Positions 49,939-59,236 of a DNA stretch of 64,000 nt are shown piece by piece. The stretch covers positions 2,905,283-2,969,282 of the forward strand of contig NZ_KK073872.1 in NCBI RefSeq assembly GCF_000585335.1. Direction: 5' to 3'. The notes below the pieces were generated by a model that searched no databases, was not told the DNA's origin, and saw only the letters and a list, made by a program, of their open reading frames with translations. The translations under genes were made by a program, and so were the position numbers. This DNA comes from Cloacibacillus evryensis DSM 19522 (lineage in GTDB: Bacteria; Synergistota; Synergistia; Synergistales; Synergistaceae). The stretch's first letter is position 1. Each line of letters starts with the position of its first letter.

Positions 49939-52602
49939 TCAAATCAATTCATGGTATCGTTTTTGGTATAAGCGCTTGGCAATGGTCGTTGAAAGCATAT
50001 AGAGCGATACCGTCAGCAGCAAAAAGCCAAAATACCGCAGCGGCAGCCGGGTCAGTCCCAGCACCGCTGCAAACGGCGTCACTGTCAGGAGGGTAAAGAC
50101 AACGATTCCCGCCAACGTGATAAACGAGACCGGGCAGGACGCCCTGCTTTGCAGAAAGGCGACCTTTTTTGTGCGTAATAAATGTAAAATCAACACCTGC
50201 GTCCACATGGACTCTAAAAACCAGCCCGTCTGAAATATCGCAACATATTTTAAGCGCAGCATCGGGTCGGTCAACTGTGTATAGGTCAATCCGCCGCACA
50301 GGGCGGGACAGAGGACAAAATACAAGAATAAAAATGTCAGAATATCAAACACGGAACTGATCGGGCCAAAGACACACATGAAGCGCGCCAGCGTTTTTCC
50401 GGACCACGCACGGGGCGTGACAGTGTCCTCTTCATCCACGCTATCCCACGGTAAAACAATACACAGGGCGTCATAGAGCAGATTCAAAAGTAAAAGCTGG
50501 ACAGCCGTCATCGGCAGGAACGGCAGCACCGCGCTGGCGCAGACGATAGACAGAATGTTGCCGAAATTGGAGCTTGCCGTGATCTTGATATATTTAAGCA
50601 TATTGGCAAAGGTCCTGCGCCCTTCCAATATCCCCTGCTCCAGCACGGTCAGGTCTTTTTGGAGCAAAACGACGTCGGCGATATCTTTTGCCGCATCCAC
50701 GGCGGTATCCACCGAGATGCCGACATCCGCCTCGCTTAGTGCGGGGATGTCGTTCATGCCGTCCCCCAAAAAGCCTACGGTATGCCTGTTTTCCCGCAAC
50801 GCGCCCAATATACGGACCTTTTGCCCCGGGGTCAGCTCCGCGAATACATCCGCCTGTTCCACGGCCGAGCGAAGTTGTTCGTCCGGGAGTTGATTTATTT
50901 CCGCCCCCGTCAGGACCAGATCCACAGAAATTCCGACCCGGCGACAGACCGACACCGCGATTTCCGACCGGTCGCCGGTCAAAATTTTAGGCCGCACCTG
51001 CAACTTTTTGAGTGCCTGGATAGATCCCGCGGCAGATTTTTTAGGCGCGTCAAAAAAGGCCAGATAGCCTGTCAGGATCAAGTCCCTCTCGTCCGCCAAA
51101 GCAATAGTATCCTGCGCCCCCAAGCTTTTGTGCGCGACGGCAATGACCTTCATGCCGTCTTCCAGCATCTCATCCACAACGGAGGCCACGTTATCGAATC
51201 CCCCGTTCCCGACAGGCAGCAGCTCTCCATCGTACTCAACAAAACCGCAGCGGGAGAATACCTGCCGGATGTCGCCTTTGACAATCAGTTCGTGCCCGCC
51301 GTCCGCATCAGCAACTAATGTACTGACAAATTTGCGGTTATAGTCAAACGGTATCTCATCCGCTTTTTGATAACGCTTCACCAACGCCGCATAGAAAGAC
51401 TCTTGTTTCGGCATAGTGCGGCATACCAAGATCGCATTGTCGATAGGGTTGCGGACGCCTGAGTGATAAAAGCTGTTTAAATAGGCAAGATGCAAAGCTT
51501 CTGAATTTTCATTCCCAAGAACGTCCATATAGTATTCCAACAAAATATTTTCGTTGGTCAGTGTGCCGGTCTTGTCCATACAAAGCACATCCATGCTGCC
51601 AAAGACCTGCATAGCGTCTATGTTTTTCACGATCGTCCGCTTTTTCGACAGCGAGAGGCTGCCTTTTGCAAGGCAGGCCGTAACGACCATAGGGAGCATT
51701 TCCGGGGTCAGTCCGACCGCCACGGAGAGAGCAAAGACGAAGGACGCCACCCAACTGCCCTTGGTGATGCCGGACACCAGAAACACCACCGGCACAAGGA
51801 CCGCCATAAAACGAAGCATGACCCACGCGATCGAGTTGGCGCCGTTTTGAAATGCCGAAACGCCGTCGGAATCAGGGCGGATAAAATTCCCATACAGCGT
51901 ATCTTTTCCGACGGCCAGAACCACACCTTCGCCCTTTCCGCTGATAACCGAGGTCGCCATAAAAGCAAGGTTATCAAGCTGCGTCAGCGGGGTCAGCTCC
52001 GAATAGCGGTTGGCGCGGCTGCTTTTTTCGAGAATCGCGCTTTCTCCTGTGACGGCGGCCTGTGATACGAATAAATCTTGTGTCCTGATCAGCCTCAAAT
52101 CAGCAGGAATCCGGTCGCCCGCTGAAAGAAACACCAAATCGCCTACCACGAGCTTTTCAGCCGGCACGTCCGCCAACACTCCGCCCCGCTTGACGGTAAC
52201 ATTAGCGTGAATCAGGCGTTCCAGCCGGTCGGAAGCGTTTTTAGCCCGCAGTTCCTGCATCAGCCGGATCGCGCCGCTGATCAGGATCATGACGCAGATA
52301 ATCACGACGGTCGTGATATTTCTGCTGAAATTGGAAACAAGCAAGACGTCGGTAATAAAAGAGATGACCGCCAGCACAAACAGAATCATGGTAAACGGAT
52401 TTATAAACGCGCGGCGAAGACGGTACCACAGCGTATCGTTCCTTCTGCCGGTCAGTCGATTTTCTCCATATTTATCGCGCATGGCTTCTATCTGCCCTAA
52501 CGGCAGTCCATTTGGCGTGGTGGGAATGTCCTGATAAATTTCCTGTGCGTCACGATAGGCGTACTTTTTCATACGGCTGTTCAGCAACGTTGATTTTGGC
52601 AA
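49939..52602 (-). CDS. mgtA: Mg2+-importing P-type ATPase, MgtA type (copy 2)
   Basis: An 887-residue P3B ATPase. It contains the phosphorylation site VLCMDKTGTLTNENILLEYY, AAVTGESAILEKSS, FDYNRKFVSTLV, KILTGDRSEIAVS and VGFLGDGMNDIPALSEADVG. It is a distant paralogue of copy 1; the two probably differ in regulation or affinity. It starts at TTG with GGAGG 7 bases upstream. A promoter with TAGAAT lies near 52640. First gene of the minus-strand locus. Confidence 0.95.
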   Translation of the reverse strand: MPKSTLLNSRMKKYAYRDAQEIYQDIPTTPNGLPLGQIEAMRDKYGENRLTGRRNDTLWYRLRRAFINPFTMILFVLAVISFITDVLLVSNFSRNITTVVIICVMILISGAIRLMQELRAKNASDRLERLIHANVTVKRGGVLADVPAEKLVVGDLVFLSAGDRIPADLRLIRTQDLFVSQAAVTGESAILEKSSRANRYSELTPLTQLDNLAFMATSVISGKGEGVVLAVGKDTLYGNFIRPDSDGVSAFQNGANSIAWVMLRFMAVLVPVVFLVSGITKGSWVASFVFALSVAVGLTPEMLPMVVTACLAKGSLSLSKKRTIVKNIDAMQVFGSMDVLCMDKTGTLTNENILLEYYMDVLGNENSEALHLAYLNSFYHSGVRNPIDNAILVCRTMPKQESFYAALVKRYQKADEIPFDYNRKFVSTLVADADGGHELIVKGDIRQVFSRCGFVEYDGELLPVGNGGFDNVASVVDEMLEDGMKVIAVAHKSLGAQDTIALADERDLILTGYLAFFDAPKKSAAGSIQALKKLQVRPKILTGDRSEIAVSVCRRVGISVDLVLTGAEINQLPDEQLRSAVEQADVFAELTPGQKVRILGALRENRHTVGFLGDGMNDIPALSEADVGISVDTAVDAAKDIADVVLLQKDLTVLEQGILEGRRTFANMLKYIKITASSNFGNILSIVCASAVLPFLPMTAVQLLLLNLLYDALCIVLPWDSVDEEDTVTPRAWSGKTLARFMCVFGPISSVFDILTFLFLYFVLCPALCGGLTYTQLTDPMLRLKYVAIFQTGWFLESMWTQVLILHLLRTKKVAFLQSRASCPVSFITLAGIVVFTLLTVTPFAAVLGLTRLPLRYFGFLLLTVSLYMLSTTIAKRLYQKRYHELI

Positions 52603-52740
52603 GACAATTCCTCCTTCCCAAATCTCACATAGTGACTATTCTATCATAAAGAGAGCAAGGATGCTTCGAGATGCAGGCCTGCCGACGCGGGGTGCGAAAA
52701 CAGGACCATAGGGTGCGGCTCATCCCCGCGCACTGTTCGT

Positions 52741-52938
52741 ACCAGTATCCGTTTTCGTTTTTTCCGTTGCTTTGAGGTCAAAGAGGGCGGGCCGGTATGG
52801 GGCAAACGCTGTACCCACTGTATGGCCTGCATCTGCGGCTGCCCCGCGGAAGCGATCGAATACGGCAAAAGGACCGTCGGCAAGAGGCGTTATTATAACG
52901 AGGGCTATAACGCCGGAAACATGTCCGCGGGCAAGTGA
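52741..52938 (+). pseudogene. C-terminal fragment of an EFR1-like 4Fe-4S flavodoxin protein
   Basis: In frame to the TGA at 52936 the sequence reads EGGPVWGKRCTHCMACICGC then PAEAIEYGKRTVGKRRYYN, the second-cluster region of EFR1-type flavodoxin/ferredoxin proteins. The N-terminal flavodoxin part and first cluster are absent, and no start or ribosome site is present. It is a remnant cut at the edge of the magnesium island. Confidence 0.7.
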
Positions 52939-53061
52939 ACGGCGACGATGCCGCTGGATTCGCGGCAGTACCCTGCGATGAGCTGAAGATGTTTTACGCG
53001 ATTCCCAGGCGTCACAGTCCAAATATCGGTGCGTACCCTATAAATATATGCGCACAAGCCG

Positions 53062-53712
53062 TCACGACCTCTGCGGGTCCAGATAGCTGCCGATGAAGCC
53101 GAGCCGTCTGTTATAGAGCCTGACGATCATGCCGACGACAAGGGCGGAGATCACCGTGCCCTCGCCGATCCCGTTCAGGCCACGGAAGAAGATCAGCGAA
53201 AGCGTCACCGCCGTCAGCATCAGCGTGACGTCAAAACAGGCTTTGACGACGCCGAATTCTTTATTGAGCACCTTCGATATCGCGTAGACTATCCCCTCGC
53301 CTGGGACCATGAGGACGTTAGCGTAAACTTCGAGGCTGATGCCGAAGGCAAGTATCGCGCAGCCGGCCATCAGCGAGGCGAGCTTCGCCGCGTAGCTCAC
53401 AGGCGCGAAAGAGGCCAGGAGCAGCATGCTCACGTCAATGAACCAGCTAAAGACAAAATTGACCGCGACCTGCAGCAGTTGGACCTTCTGAAAATCCCGG
53501 CGCAGCAGCAGAAGCTGCAAGAGGATAAAGGCGCTGTTGAGAACGAAAGAAAACTCCCCCAGCGTCGGCGCGAACCGCAGGCTGAACACATAGGGCACGC
53601 TCGATATCGGCGAGGTGCCGAGGCTGGCCTTTGTGATGAAGCTTATCCCGAAGGAATTGATGAGGACCCCGATGATAAATACAAGATAGCGTTTCAGAAG
53701 CAGGATGTTCAA
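53062..53712 (-). CDS. YczE/YitT-like membrane protein
   Basis: A 216-residue protein with about six helices. Its start, VFIIGVLINSFGISFITKAS followed by LGTSPISSVPYVFS, is the YczE-type family pattern; GEGIVYAISKVLNKEFGVVK is in the second half. Function unknown (putative transporter of the DUF6198/YitT group). I chose a TTG with GAGG 10 bases upstream; a TTG at 53733 lies on the ribosome site itself. Confidence 0.8.
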   Translation of the reverse strand: MNILLLKRYLVFIIGVLINSFGISFITKASLGTSPISSVPYVFSLRFAPTLGEFSFVLNSAFILLQLLLLRRDFQKVQLLQVAVNFVFSWFIDVSMLLLASFAPVSYAAKLASLMAGCAILAFGISLEVYANVLMVPGEGIVYAISKVLNKEFGVVKACFDVTLMLTAVTLSLIFFRGLNGIGEGTVISALVVGMIVRLYNRRLGFIGSYLDPQRS

Positions 53713-53793
53713 TTTAATGCAACCTCTTTTCAAATATAACCGTTATATGATATTACCGTCATTTTTCATTGTCAAATAAAAATTGTCCGGAGC

Positions 53794-53824
53794 TTGACTT
53801 AGAGCCGGCTCCAGGTGTTATAGT
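53794..53824 (+). promoter_or_regulatory. MerR-type promoter of the aldo/keto reductase gene
   Basis: TTGACT (53794-53799) and TATAGT (53819-53824) are 19 bases apart. TTAGAG-CCGG-CTCCAG fills the spacer, with GAGCC/GGCTC a perfect dyad. It closely resembles the site at 9130. This type of operator often responds to aldehydes or electrophiles via AdhR-like MerR regulators. Confidence 0.75.
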
Positions 53825-53889
53825 TACCGTGAACAAAGAGGCGGTAATCCCCGCGAAAATATACGCGGCGACTTCAGGAGGAATAATCA

Positions 53890-55038
53890 ATGAGATACAG
53901 AAAACTCGGCTTGACCGGAATAACGGTAAGCGAGATAGGCTTGGGCTGCGAGGGATTTGTCGACCACGACGGCCGCTATACGAGAGAACTGGTGGATATC
54001 GCCGCCGCGGGCGGCGTAAACTACATCGACCTCTATTCGTCCGACCCCAGGGTGCGCGAGGGGCTTGGGCGCGCGCTCGCCGGCAGGCGGGAGAAATTCG
54101 CCCTTCAGGGCCACCTCTGCACGACGTGGGAGGACGGACAATACCGGCGCACACGCGACGAGAAGGAGGTGCGCGAGAGCTTCGCCGATCTGCTGCGGCT
54201 GCTGGGGACGGATTATATCGACGTCGGCATGATACACTACTGCGACTCCGCGGAGGACTGGCGCGAGATCGCGGATGGCCCCGTGATGCGTTACGCGCGG
54301 GAGCTCAAGGCGGCGGGAAAGATTAGACATATCGGCGTCAGCAGCCACAACCCGGCCGCCGCGCTGGCGGCTGTGAAGAGCGGCCTGATCGAGGTGCTGA
54401 TGTTCAGCGTCAACCCCTGTTACGATCTGCAGCCGGGAGGCGAGGACTGCGAGGCCCTCTGGGACGACCGGAGCTACGAACAGCCGCTGCTGAATATGGA
54501 CTCGGAGCGCGAGGCGCTCTACGAAGCCTGCAGCCGCCTCGGCGTCGCGATCACCGTGATGAAGGCCTTCGGCGGCGGCGACCTCCTCAGCGAGGAGCTT
54601 TCGCCGGCCGGACGCGCGCTTACCCTATATCAGTGTATCAGCTACGCGCTGACGCGCCCCGCCGTCGCCGTCGTACTTGCCGGGGCGCATACTCCCGACG
54701 AGCTCCGCGCGAGCGTCGCCTATTCCGACGCGCCCCCGGCCGAAAAGGATTACGCGGCGGCCCTGGCTTCGCTGCCAAAGATAAGCTGGCACGGTCACTG
54801 TATGTACTGCGGACACTGCGCGCCCTGCCCCGCCGGGATCGACGTCGCGGCGGTGACGAAGTTTTTCAGCCTCGCAAAGGCGCAGGGCTCTGTCCCCGAG
54901 ACGGTGCGGGAACACTACGCGGCGCTGCCCCGGAAAGCCGGCGATTGCATGGAATGCCGCGCCTGCGAGAGCCGCTGCCCCTTCGAGGTGCCGGTCGTCG
55001 AAAACATGCGGCGCGCAAAGGAAATATTCGGCGCGTAA
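53890..55038 (+). CDS. Aldo/keto reductase with C-terminal ferredoxin domain
   Basis: A 382-residue fusion. The N-terminal (beta/alpha)8 barrel starts MRYRKLGLTGITVSEIGLG; the Tyr-containing active-site region is NYIDLYSS, and the Lys/His are near VGMIHYCD and IRHIGVSSHN. The last ~80 residues hold two cysteine motifs, CMYCGHCAPCP and CMECRACESRCP, of a 4Fe-4S ferredoxin. This pattern is typical of anaerobes. It is controlled by a MerR-type promoter, which suggests aldehyde detoxification. AGGAGG precedes the ATG. Confidence 0.93.
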   Translation: MRYRKLGLTGITVSEIGLGCEGFVDHDGRYTRELVDIAAAGGVNYIDLYSSDPRVREGLGRALAGRREKFALQGHLCTTWEDGQYRRTRDEKEVRESFADLLRLLGTDYIDVGMIHYCDSAEDWREIADGPVMRYARELKAAGKIRHIGVSSHNPAAALAAVKSGLIEVLMFSVNPCYDLQPGGEDCEALWDDRSYEQPLLNMDSEREALYEACSRLGVAITVMKAFGGGDLLSEELSPAGRALTLYQCISYALTRPAVAVVLAGAHTPDELRASVAYSDAPPAEKDYAAALASLPKISWHGHCMYCGHCAPCPAGIDVAAVTKFFSLAKAQGSVPETVREHYAALPRKAGDCMECRACESRCPFEVPVVENMRRAKEIFGA

Positions 55039-55056
55039 GAGCCCGTCCGTCACAAA

Positions 55057-55104
55057 GGCCGGCAGCGTCCCGCGGGCGAATCTTGCCGCGGGACGCTGCC
55101 GGCC
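55057..55104 (+). terminator. 19-base perfect hairpin between convergent genes
   Basis: A 19-base arm starting GGCCGGCAGC (55057-55075) is exactly complementary to 55086-55104 around a 10-base loop. No long T-run follows on the plus strand, so it may serve both convergent genes or protect message ends. Confidence 0.7.
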
Positions 55105-55131
55105 AAGCATATATCAAGTAAAAAAATCCCC

Positions 55132-55599
55132 TCAGCCGTCAAAGAGGACCAAAGAGACCTCCATCCCGCCGTTTTCCCTCAAAAAGTCCATAATGGATTC
55201 TTCGGCGACGCGCAGCGCCTCGTCCTTCGGGTAACCGAAGATGCCGGCGGAGATGAGCGGAAAGGCCACGGAGCGGCAGCCGTTTTCCTTCGCGAGCTTC
55301 AGCGAGCTTTTATAGCAGGAGGCGAGCAGTTTCGCCTCTCCCGCGCCGCCGCCGTACCATACAGGCCCGGCGGTGTGGATTATATATTTCGCCGGCAGCG
55401 CGAAGGCCTGGGTGATGACGGCGCTGCCGGTGGCGACGCCGCCGATGGCTTCGCAGGCGCGCGCGAGCTTATCCGCTCCGGCAGCCGCGAATATCGCGCC
55501 GCAGACGCCGCCGCCGGCGAGCAGCCGCGTGTTGGCCGCGTTGACGATCGCGTCGGCCTCCGCCTTCGTAATATCTCCGTGGATTATCTTAAATGGCAT
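55132..55599 (-). CDS. Macrodomain protein (ADP-ribose / O-acetyl-ADP-ribose hydrolase)
   Basis: A 155-residue macrodomain. HGDITKAEADAIVNAANTRL, LAGGGVCGAIFAAAG, and FPLISAGIFGYPKDEALRVA are the ligand-binding signatures of the MacroD/YmdB class. It removes ADP-ribose from proteins or O-acetyl-ADP-ribose. ATG 55599 has AAAGGAG 9 bases upstream; an ATG 9 bases earlier does not fit as well. Confidence 0.92.
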   Translation of the reverse strand: MPFKIIHGDITKAEADAIVNAANTRLLAGGGVCGAIFAAAGADKLARACEAIGGVATGSAVITQAFALPAKYIIHTAGPVWYGGGAGEAKLLASCYKSSLKLAKENGCRSVAFPLISAGIFGYPKDEALRVAEESIMDFLRENGGMEVSLVLFDG

Positions 55600-55642
55600 A
55601 AAAAGCACTCCTTTCGCGGGATGTCCACATAATTTTAACAGA

Positions 55643-55664
55643 AAAAAGGCGGCCGCGCCTTTTT
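55643..55664. promoter_or_regulatory. Symmetric dyad between macrodomain and alkA genes
   Basis: AAAAAGGCG-GCCG-CGCCTTTTT is a 22-base inverted repeat with 9-base arms. It sits between divergent genes and could be a terminator-like stem or an operator. Confidence 0.45.
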
Positions 55665-55744
55665 ATATACCGAACTATTTCAAGAAACGGAGAGCCGCTG
55701 CCGCCGGCTTTTGCATTATAATTGGCCTATAAAACCATAAAGGC

Positions 55745-56419
55745 GTGAACATATTGCATTTTTCGTATACGGAAGCGGAGCTCGACCATCTGAAAAAAAA
55801 GGATAAAAAATTAGCGGCGGCGATCGGAGAGATAGGGGCGCTCACAGGATGGCATGTGGAGCCGGATATCTTTTCCGCGCTCGTCCATCATATCGCGGGA
55901 CAGCAAATTTCGACACAGGCGCAAAGAACGGTATGGGGCCGGATCAGCGCGGGGATAAAAGAGGTGACGCCGGAGAATGTCCGCAGCGCCGGCGTGGAAA
56001 AGATGCAGAGCTTCGGCATCTCGTTCAGAAAGGCCGAGTATATTACGGAGCTCGCGCAAAAGACCGCGTCCGGCGAGTTTGACCCCACCGCGCTGTGGGA
56101 AATGGATGACGAGGATGTGATAAAAGAGCTCTGCGCCCTCCGCGGCATCGGGAGGTGGACCGCGGAGATGCTGCTTATCTTCTCCATGCAGCGGCGCGAC
56201 GTGCTGAGCTTCGGGGACTTCGGCATCCGCCGCGGGTTGAGGATGCTATACCGCCACAAGGAGATAACGCCGGAGCTGTTTGAACGATATCGCAAACGCT
56301 ATTCGCCATGCGGCAGCCTCGCGAGCCTCTATCTCTGGGAGATCGCCGGCGGCGCGATCCCCGGGATGACCGACCGCGCGCCTAAAACGGCCGGGAAAAA
56401 GGGAGCCGCCGCGCGGTAG
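55745..56419 (+). CDS. alkA: DNA-3-methyladenine glycosylase (AlkA/HhH-GPD)
   Basis: A 224-residue base-excision enzyme. VHHIAGQQISTQAQRTVWGR opens the HhH-GPD fold, LCALRGIGRWTAEMLLIFSM is the helix-hairpin-helix and the catalytic Asp is in SFGDFGIRRG. It removes alkylated purines from DNA. Start is uncertain: GTG 55745 has AAAGG only 1 base upstream, TTG 55754 has it 10 bases away. Shares the intergenic dyad with the macrodomain gene. Confidence 0.88.
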   Translation: MNILHFSYTEAELDHLKKKDKKLAAAIGEIGALTGWHVEPDIFSALVHHIAGQQISTQAQRTVWGRISAGIKEVTPENVRSAGVEKMQSFGISFRKAEYITELAQKTASGEFDPTALWEMDDEDVIKELCALRGIGRWTAEMLLIFSMQRRDVLSFGDFGIRRGLRMLYRHKEITPELFERYRKRYSPCGSLASLYLWEIAGGAIPGMTDRAPKTAGKKGAAAR

Positions 56420-56472
56420 AGGCCGCCTCCCGGCATCAGCATTGATCCCACGCCCGCGCCGCAAAACGGCGG

Positions 56473-57237
56473 CTAGTCTTCTTCGCCTCCGCCCTCCAGG
56501 AGTTCGAATATCCGTTCGGTCATCTCTCCGTATCCCGGCGCGGAACGGTGACGGGGGCGTTCAAATCCTACCTCGATATTTTCCAGCACGCGACCGGGAT
56601 GCGACGTCATGACGACGATCCTGTCGGCCAGATAGATTGCCTCGTCGACACTGTGCGTGACAAAGACGACCGTCTTCCTGTCCATCTCCCATATACGCAG
56701 CAGCTCCTTCTGGAGCAGCACCCTCGTGTGCGCGTCAAGCGCCCCGAAGGGCTCGTCCATGAGCAGCACGTCTGGATCGTTCGCAAGGGCCCGCGCGATC
56801 GCCGCGCGCTGGCGCATACCGCCTGAAAGTTCGTGCGGCTTTGCGTCGGCAAACCTCTCGAGACCGACGCGGGACAGATAGTCCATCGCCAATTCCCGCC
56901 GCTCCTTTTTGCCCATCCCGGAGAATTCCGGACCCAGCGCCACGTTTTCTGCAACGGTACGCCAGGGCAGCAGCGAATATTCCTGAAAAACCATGCCGCG
57001 CTCTTTTCCCGGACCCGTAATGGCGGCTCCTTTATACAGCACCTCGCCCTCCGACGCCCTCTCAAGCCCGGCGACGATGCGCAGCCAGGTAGATTTTCCG
57101 CAGCCGGACGGGCCGAGCAGGCAGACAAATTCTTTGCCGGCCACAGCGATATCGGCCCCGTCGAGCGCCAAGACGCGCTTTCCCCTGTCGAGGACGAACT
57201 CCTTGCGTACCCCTCTGGTCTCTATGAGCGGATTCAT
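56473..57237 (-). CDS. NitT/TauT family ABC transporter ATPase
   Basis: A 254-residue ATPase: LLGPSGCGKSTWLRIVAGLE, Q-loop GMVFQEYSLLPW, signature ELSGGMRQRAAIARALANDP, Walker B LLMDEPFGALDAHTR and the switch VTHSVDEAIYLADRI. It is of the SsuB/TauB/NrtD group that imports sulfonates, nitrate or similar anions; the exact ligand is unknown. It overlaps the permease by 4 bases. Confidence 0.9.
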   Translation of the reverse strand: MNPLIETRGVRKEFVLDRGKRVLALDGADIAVAGKEFVCLLGPSGCGKSTWLRIVAGLERASEGEVLYKGAAITGPGKERGMVFQEYSLLPWRTVAENVALGPEFSGMGKKERRELAMDYLSRVGLERFADAKPHELSGGMRQRAAIARALANDPDVLLMDEPFGALDAHTRVLLQKELLRIWEMDRKTVVFVTHSVDEAIYLADRIVVMTSHPGRVLENIEVGFERPRHRSAPGYGEMTERIFELLEGGGEED

Positions 57238-58070
57238 CGCGACAGCCTCTGCCAGGAGAAGAACCTGCCCTCAAAATAACGAAACGCCGCGTCGATGGCG
57301 AGCCCCATCGCCCCGATGCTTATCATGCCCGCCATGACGATGTCGGTGCGGGCCACCGTGTAGGCGTGCGTTATCACATAGCCGATCCCGGATATGCTTC
57401 CTGGCATCATTTCGGCGGCAACGAGGCACATCCAGGCAACGCCGAGGCCGAGGCGCATCCCCGTGACGATCGACGGGGCGGCGGCCGGCAGCAGTATCTT
57501 AACGAAAATATCGCGTTCGGACGCTCCCAGCACGCGGGCGGAGTCGACGAGTGTCGTCCTTACGCTTTCGACGCCGTGAATCGTATTGAGCAGTATCGGG
57601 AAGAATGCGCCGATAAAGATGATGATGAGCATGGAAAATTTTATATTGTTGAAAAAGACATACCATTCCCCCTCTTCAATCCCAAGCATGGTGGCAAAGC
57701 TCGCGACGCCGAACCAGGCCAGGATCAGCGGTATCCAGGCGAGCGGCGGCATCGGGCGCAGCATTTCGACGAGCGCGCCCATGAACCTGTTGACTGTTTT
57801 GTAGTGTCCCATAAGTATTCCGAGCGGCAGCGCGAGCGCCAGCCCCGCGAAGTAGCCGCAGAGGACGCGCATCGTGCTCATCCCCAGATTCTGCATCATG
57901 GAGCCGAGACGCAGGATGTCCTCGTTGGGACGCAGGAACAGCCCCCACACCTGCGGCACCGTCGGCAGCACGACGTCGTTTTCAAGCTTGACCGCCGCAT
58001 ACTGCCAAAGAATGAGGACGAGCAGCGGCGCCGCCGCGGGAAGCAGTATCCTGTATGAAAATGATTTCAT
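57234..58070 (-). CDS. NitT/TauT family ABC transporter permease
   Basis: A 278-residue permease with about six helices. The coupling motif DSARVLGASERDIFVKILLP and APSIVTGMRLGLGVAWMCLV match the SsuC/TauC/NrtB family. The ATG at 58070 follows GAGG by 5 bases; another ATG lies one codon earlier. A 10-base stem lies between it and the binding-protein gene. Confidence 0.9.
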   Translation of the reverse strand: MKSFSYRILLPAAAPLLVLILWQYAAVKLENDVVLPTVPQVWGLFLRPNEDILRLGSMMQNLGMSTMRVLCGYFAGLALALPLGILMGHYKTVNRFMGALVEMLRPMPPLAWIPLILAWFGVASFATMLGIEEGEWYVFFNNIKFSMLIIIFIGAFFPILLNTIHGVESVRTTLVDSARVLGASERDIFVKILLPAAAPSIVTGMRLGLGVAWMCLVAAEMMPGSISGIGYVITHAYTVARTDIVMAGMISIGAMGLAIDAAFRYFEGRFFSWQRLSR

Positions 58071-58092
58071 CATTACCTCTGGTCTTTTTCAA

Positions 58093-58124
58093 GGGGACGC
58101 GCCGCCAAGCCGGCGCGCGTCCCC
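58093..58124 (-). other. Intercistronic hairpin after the binding-protein gene
   Basis: GGGGACGCGC (58093-58102) pairs with GCGCGTCCCC (58115-58124). No T-run follows. It may stabilise the upstream message, as at tupA/tupB. Confidence 0.6.
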
Positions 58125-58132
58125 CTCCTGTC

Positions 58133-59236
58133 TTATTTCTCCACCTGCGTGAAGCGGAAGTCAAAAACTTCGTTCTTTACCTCGCTGAGCTTTTTGTCTT
58201 TGAGTTTGCCGGTGAGCTGGCCGAGACGATTCAGCATTTCAGGATACAGCGCGGCGTTCTTCAGCCACGTCTTTGTCACTTTAGTCGAGAACTCCATCTC
58301 CGCCCGCGCGATCACCTCCGGCTCAAGGCCGAGCCAGTTGGCGGCCTCGGCGGCGGCCTCCTTTTTATTTTTCTGGCACCATTCGCTGGAGACGGTGAGA
58401 AGGCGCACGTAGGCCTTCACAGCCTCGGGATACTTCTCCACGACCTCTTCGCGCCCCGCGATGCAGCAGCAGGGAAAGCTCTCCCAGGCGCCCGCCGGCG
58501 GCAGCTCTTTCATCTGGAGGACGATATGTCCCTGTTTCTTCGCCTCGACGACTTCGGGCGTCGGCGCCGGGGCCACGGCGAATTCGACCTGCTTCGCGAC
58601 CATCGCGGGAATGACGTTCGCCACGCCCTTAAGGTCGATCATGAGGATGTCCGCGTCGGCTTTCGCAGCGTTGGCGTCGCCGGTGATCTTCAGGCCGGCC
58701 TTGTCCATCGCGCCCTCAAAGACGATCTTCGGCGCGCTCGTCGGCGAGTGATAGCCCACGGTGACTGGTTTTTTCGACTTTTTCACATATTCCTGGAAGG
58801 CCTTCCAGCTCCTGACGTCGATATCGTTCCTCGCCACCATCGCGACCGCGTCGGCCTGAAGAGGGGCGAGTACCTTGATCTTCGTGCCGCGGTCGATGCC
58901 GGAGAGCATCGCGGGGAAGGAGTTGGTGGTAAGGTCAAGATGATCCTGCGCGAAGAGCGAGGTCGCTTCGGAGCCGCTCTTGGTCACGATGACGTTGAGG
59001 CGGGCGACTTTTTTGCCGTCGGCGTAAAGGTCGAATTTTTCTCTCTCGACAACGGGTTTGAGCCAGACGCCGGATTCTTTGAATTTCTCGCCGCGCGCCA
59101 TCGCGACCATAAAGGCCTCCTGGTGCGTCGTTATCCCGTAACTGGCGCGCAGCGCGGGAACATCTGCGGCAAATGACGGCAGGCCGTAGAAAGAGAACAG
59201 GACGGTGATCAGTAAAACGGCAAAAATTTTTTTCAT
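58133..59236 (-). CDS. NitT/TauT-type substrate-binding protein
   Basis: A 367-residue NMT1/SsuA-like periplasmic protein. A signal peptide (MKKIFAVLLITVLFSFYGLP) is followed by mature sequence near AADVPALRASYGIT. The conserved region SGSEATSLFAQDHLDLTTNS and the GYHSPTSAPKIVFEGAMDKA stretch look like this class. An unusual CCC sits at FPCCCIAGREE. The ligand is unknown; the three-gene set is complete. GGGAG lies about 13 bases before the ATG. The 409 bases upstream hold no gene. Confidence 0.88.
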   Translation of the reverse strand: MKKIFAVLLITVLFSFYGLPSFAADVPALRASYGITTHQEAFMVAMARGEKFKESGVWLKPVVEREKFDLYADGKKVARLNVIVTKSGSEATSLFAQDHLDLTTNSFPAMLSGIDRGTKIKVLAPLQADAVAMVARNDIDVRSWKAFQEYVKKSKKPVTVGYHSPTSAPKIVFEGAMDKAGLKITGDANAAKADADILMIDLKGVANVIPAMVAKQVEFAVAPAPTPEVVEAKKQGHIVLQMKELPPAGAWESFPCCCIAGREEVVEKYPEAVKAYVRLLTVSSEWCQKNKKEAAAEAANWLGLEPEVIARAEMEFSTKVTKTWLKNAALYPEMLNRLGQLTGKLKDKKLSEVKNEVFDFRFTQVEK

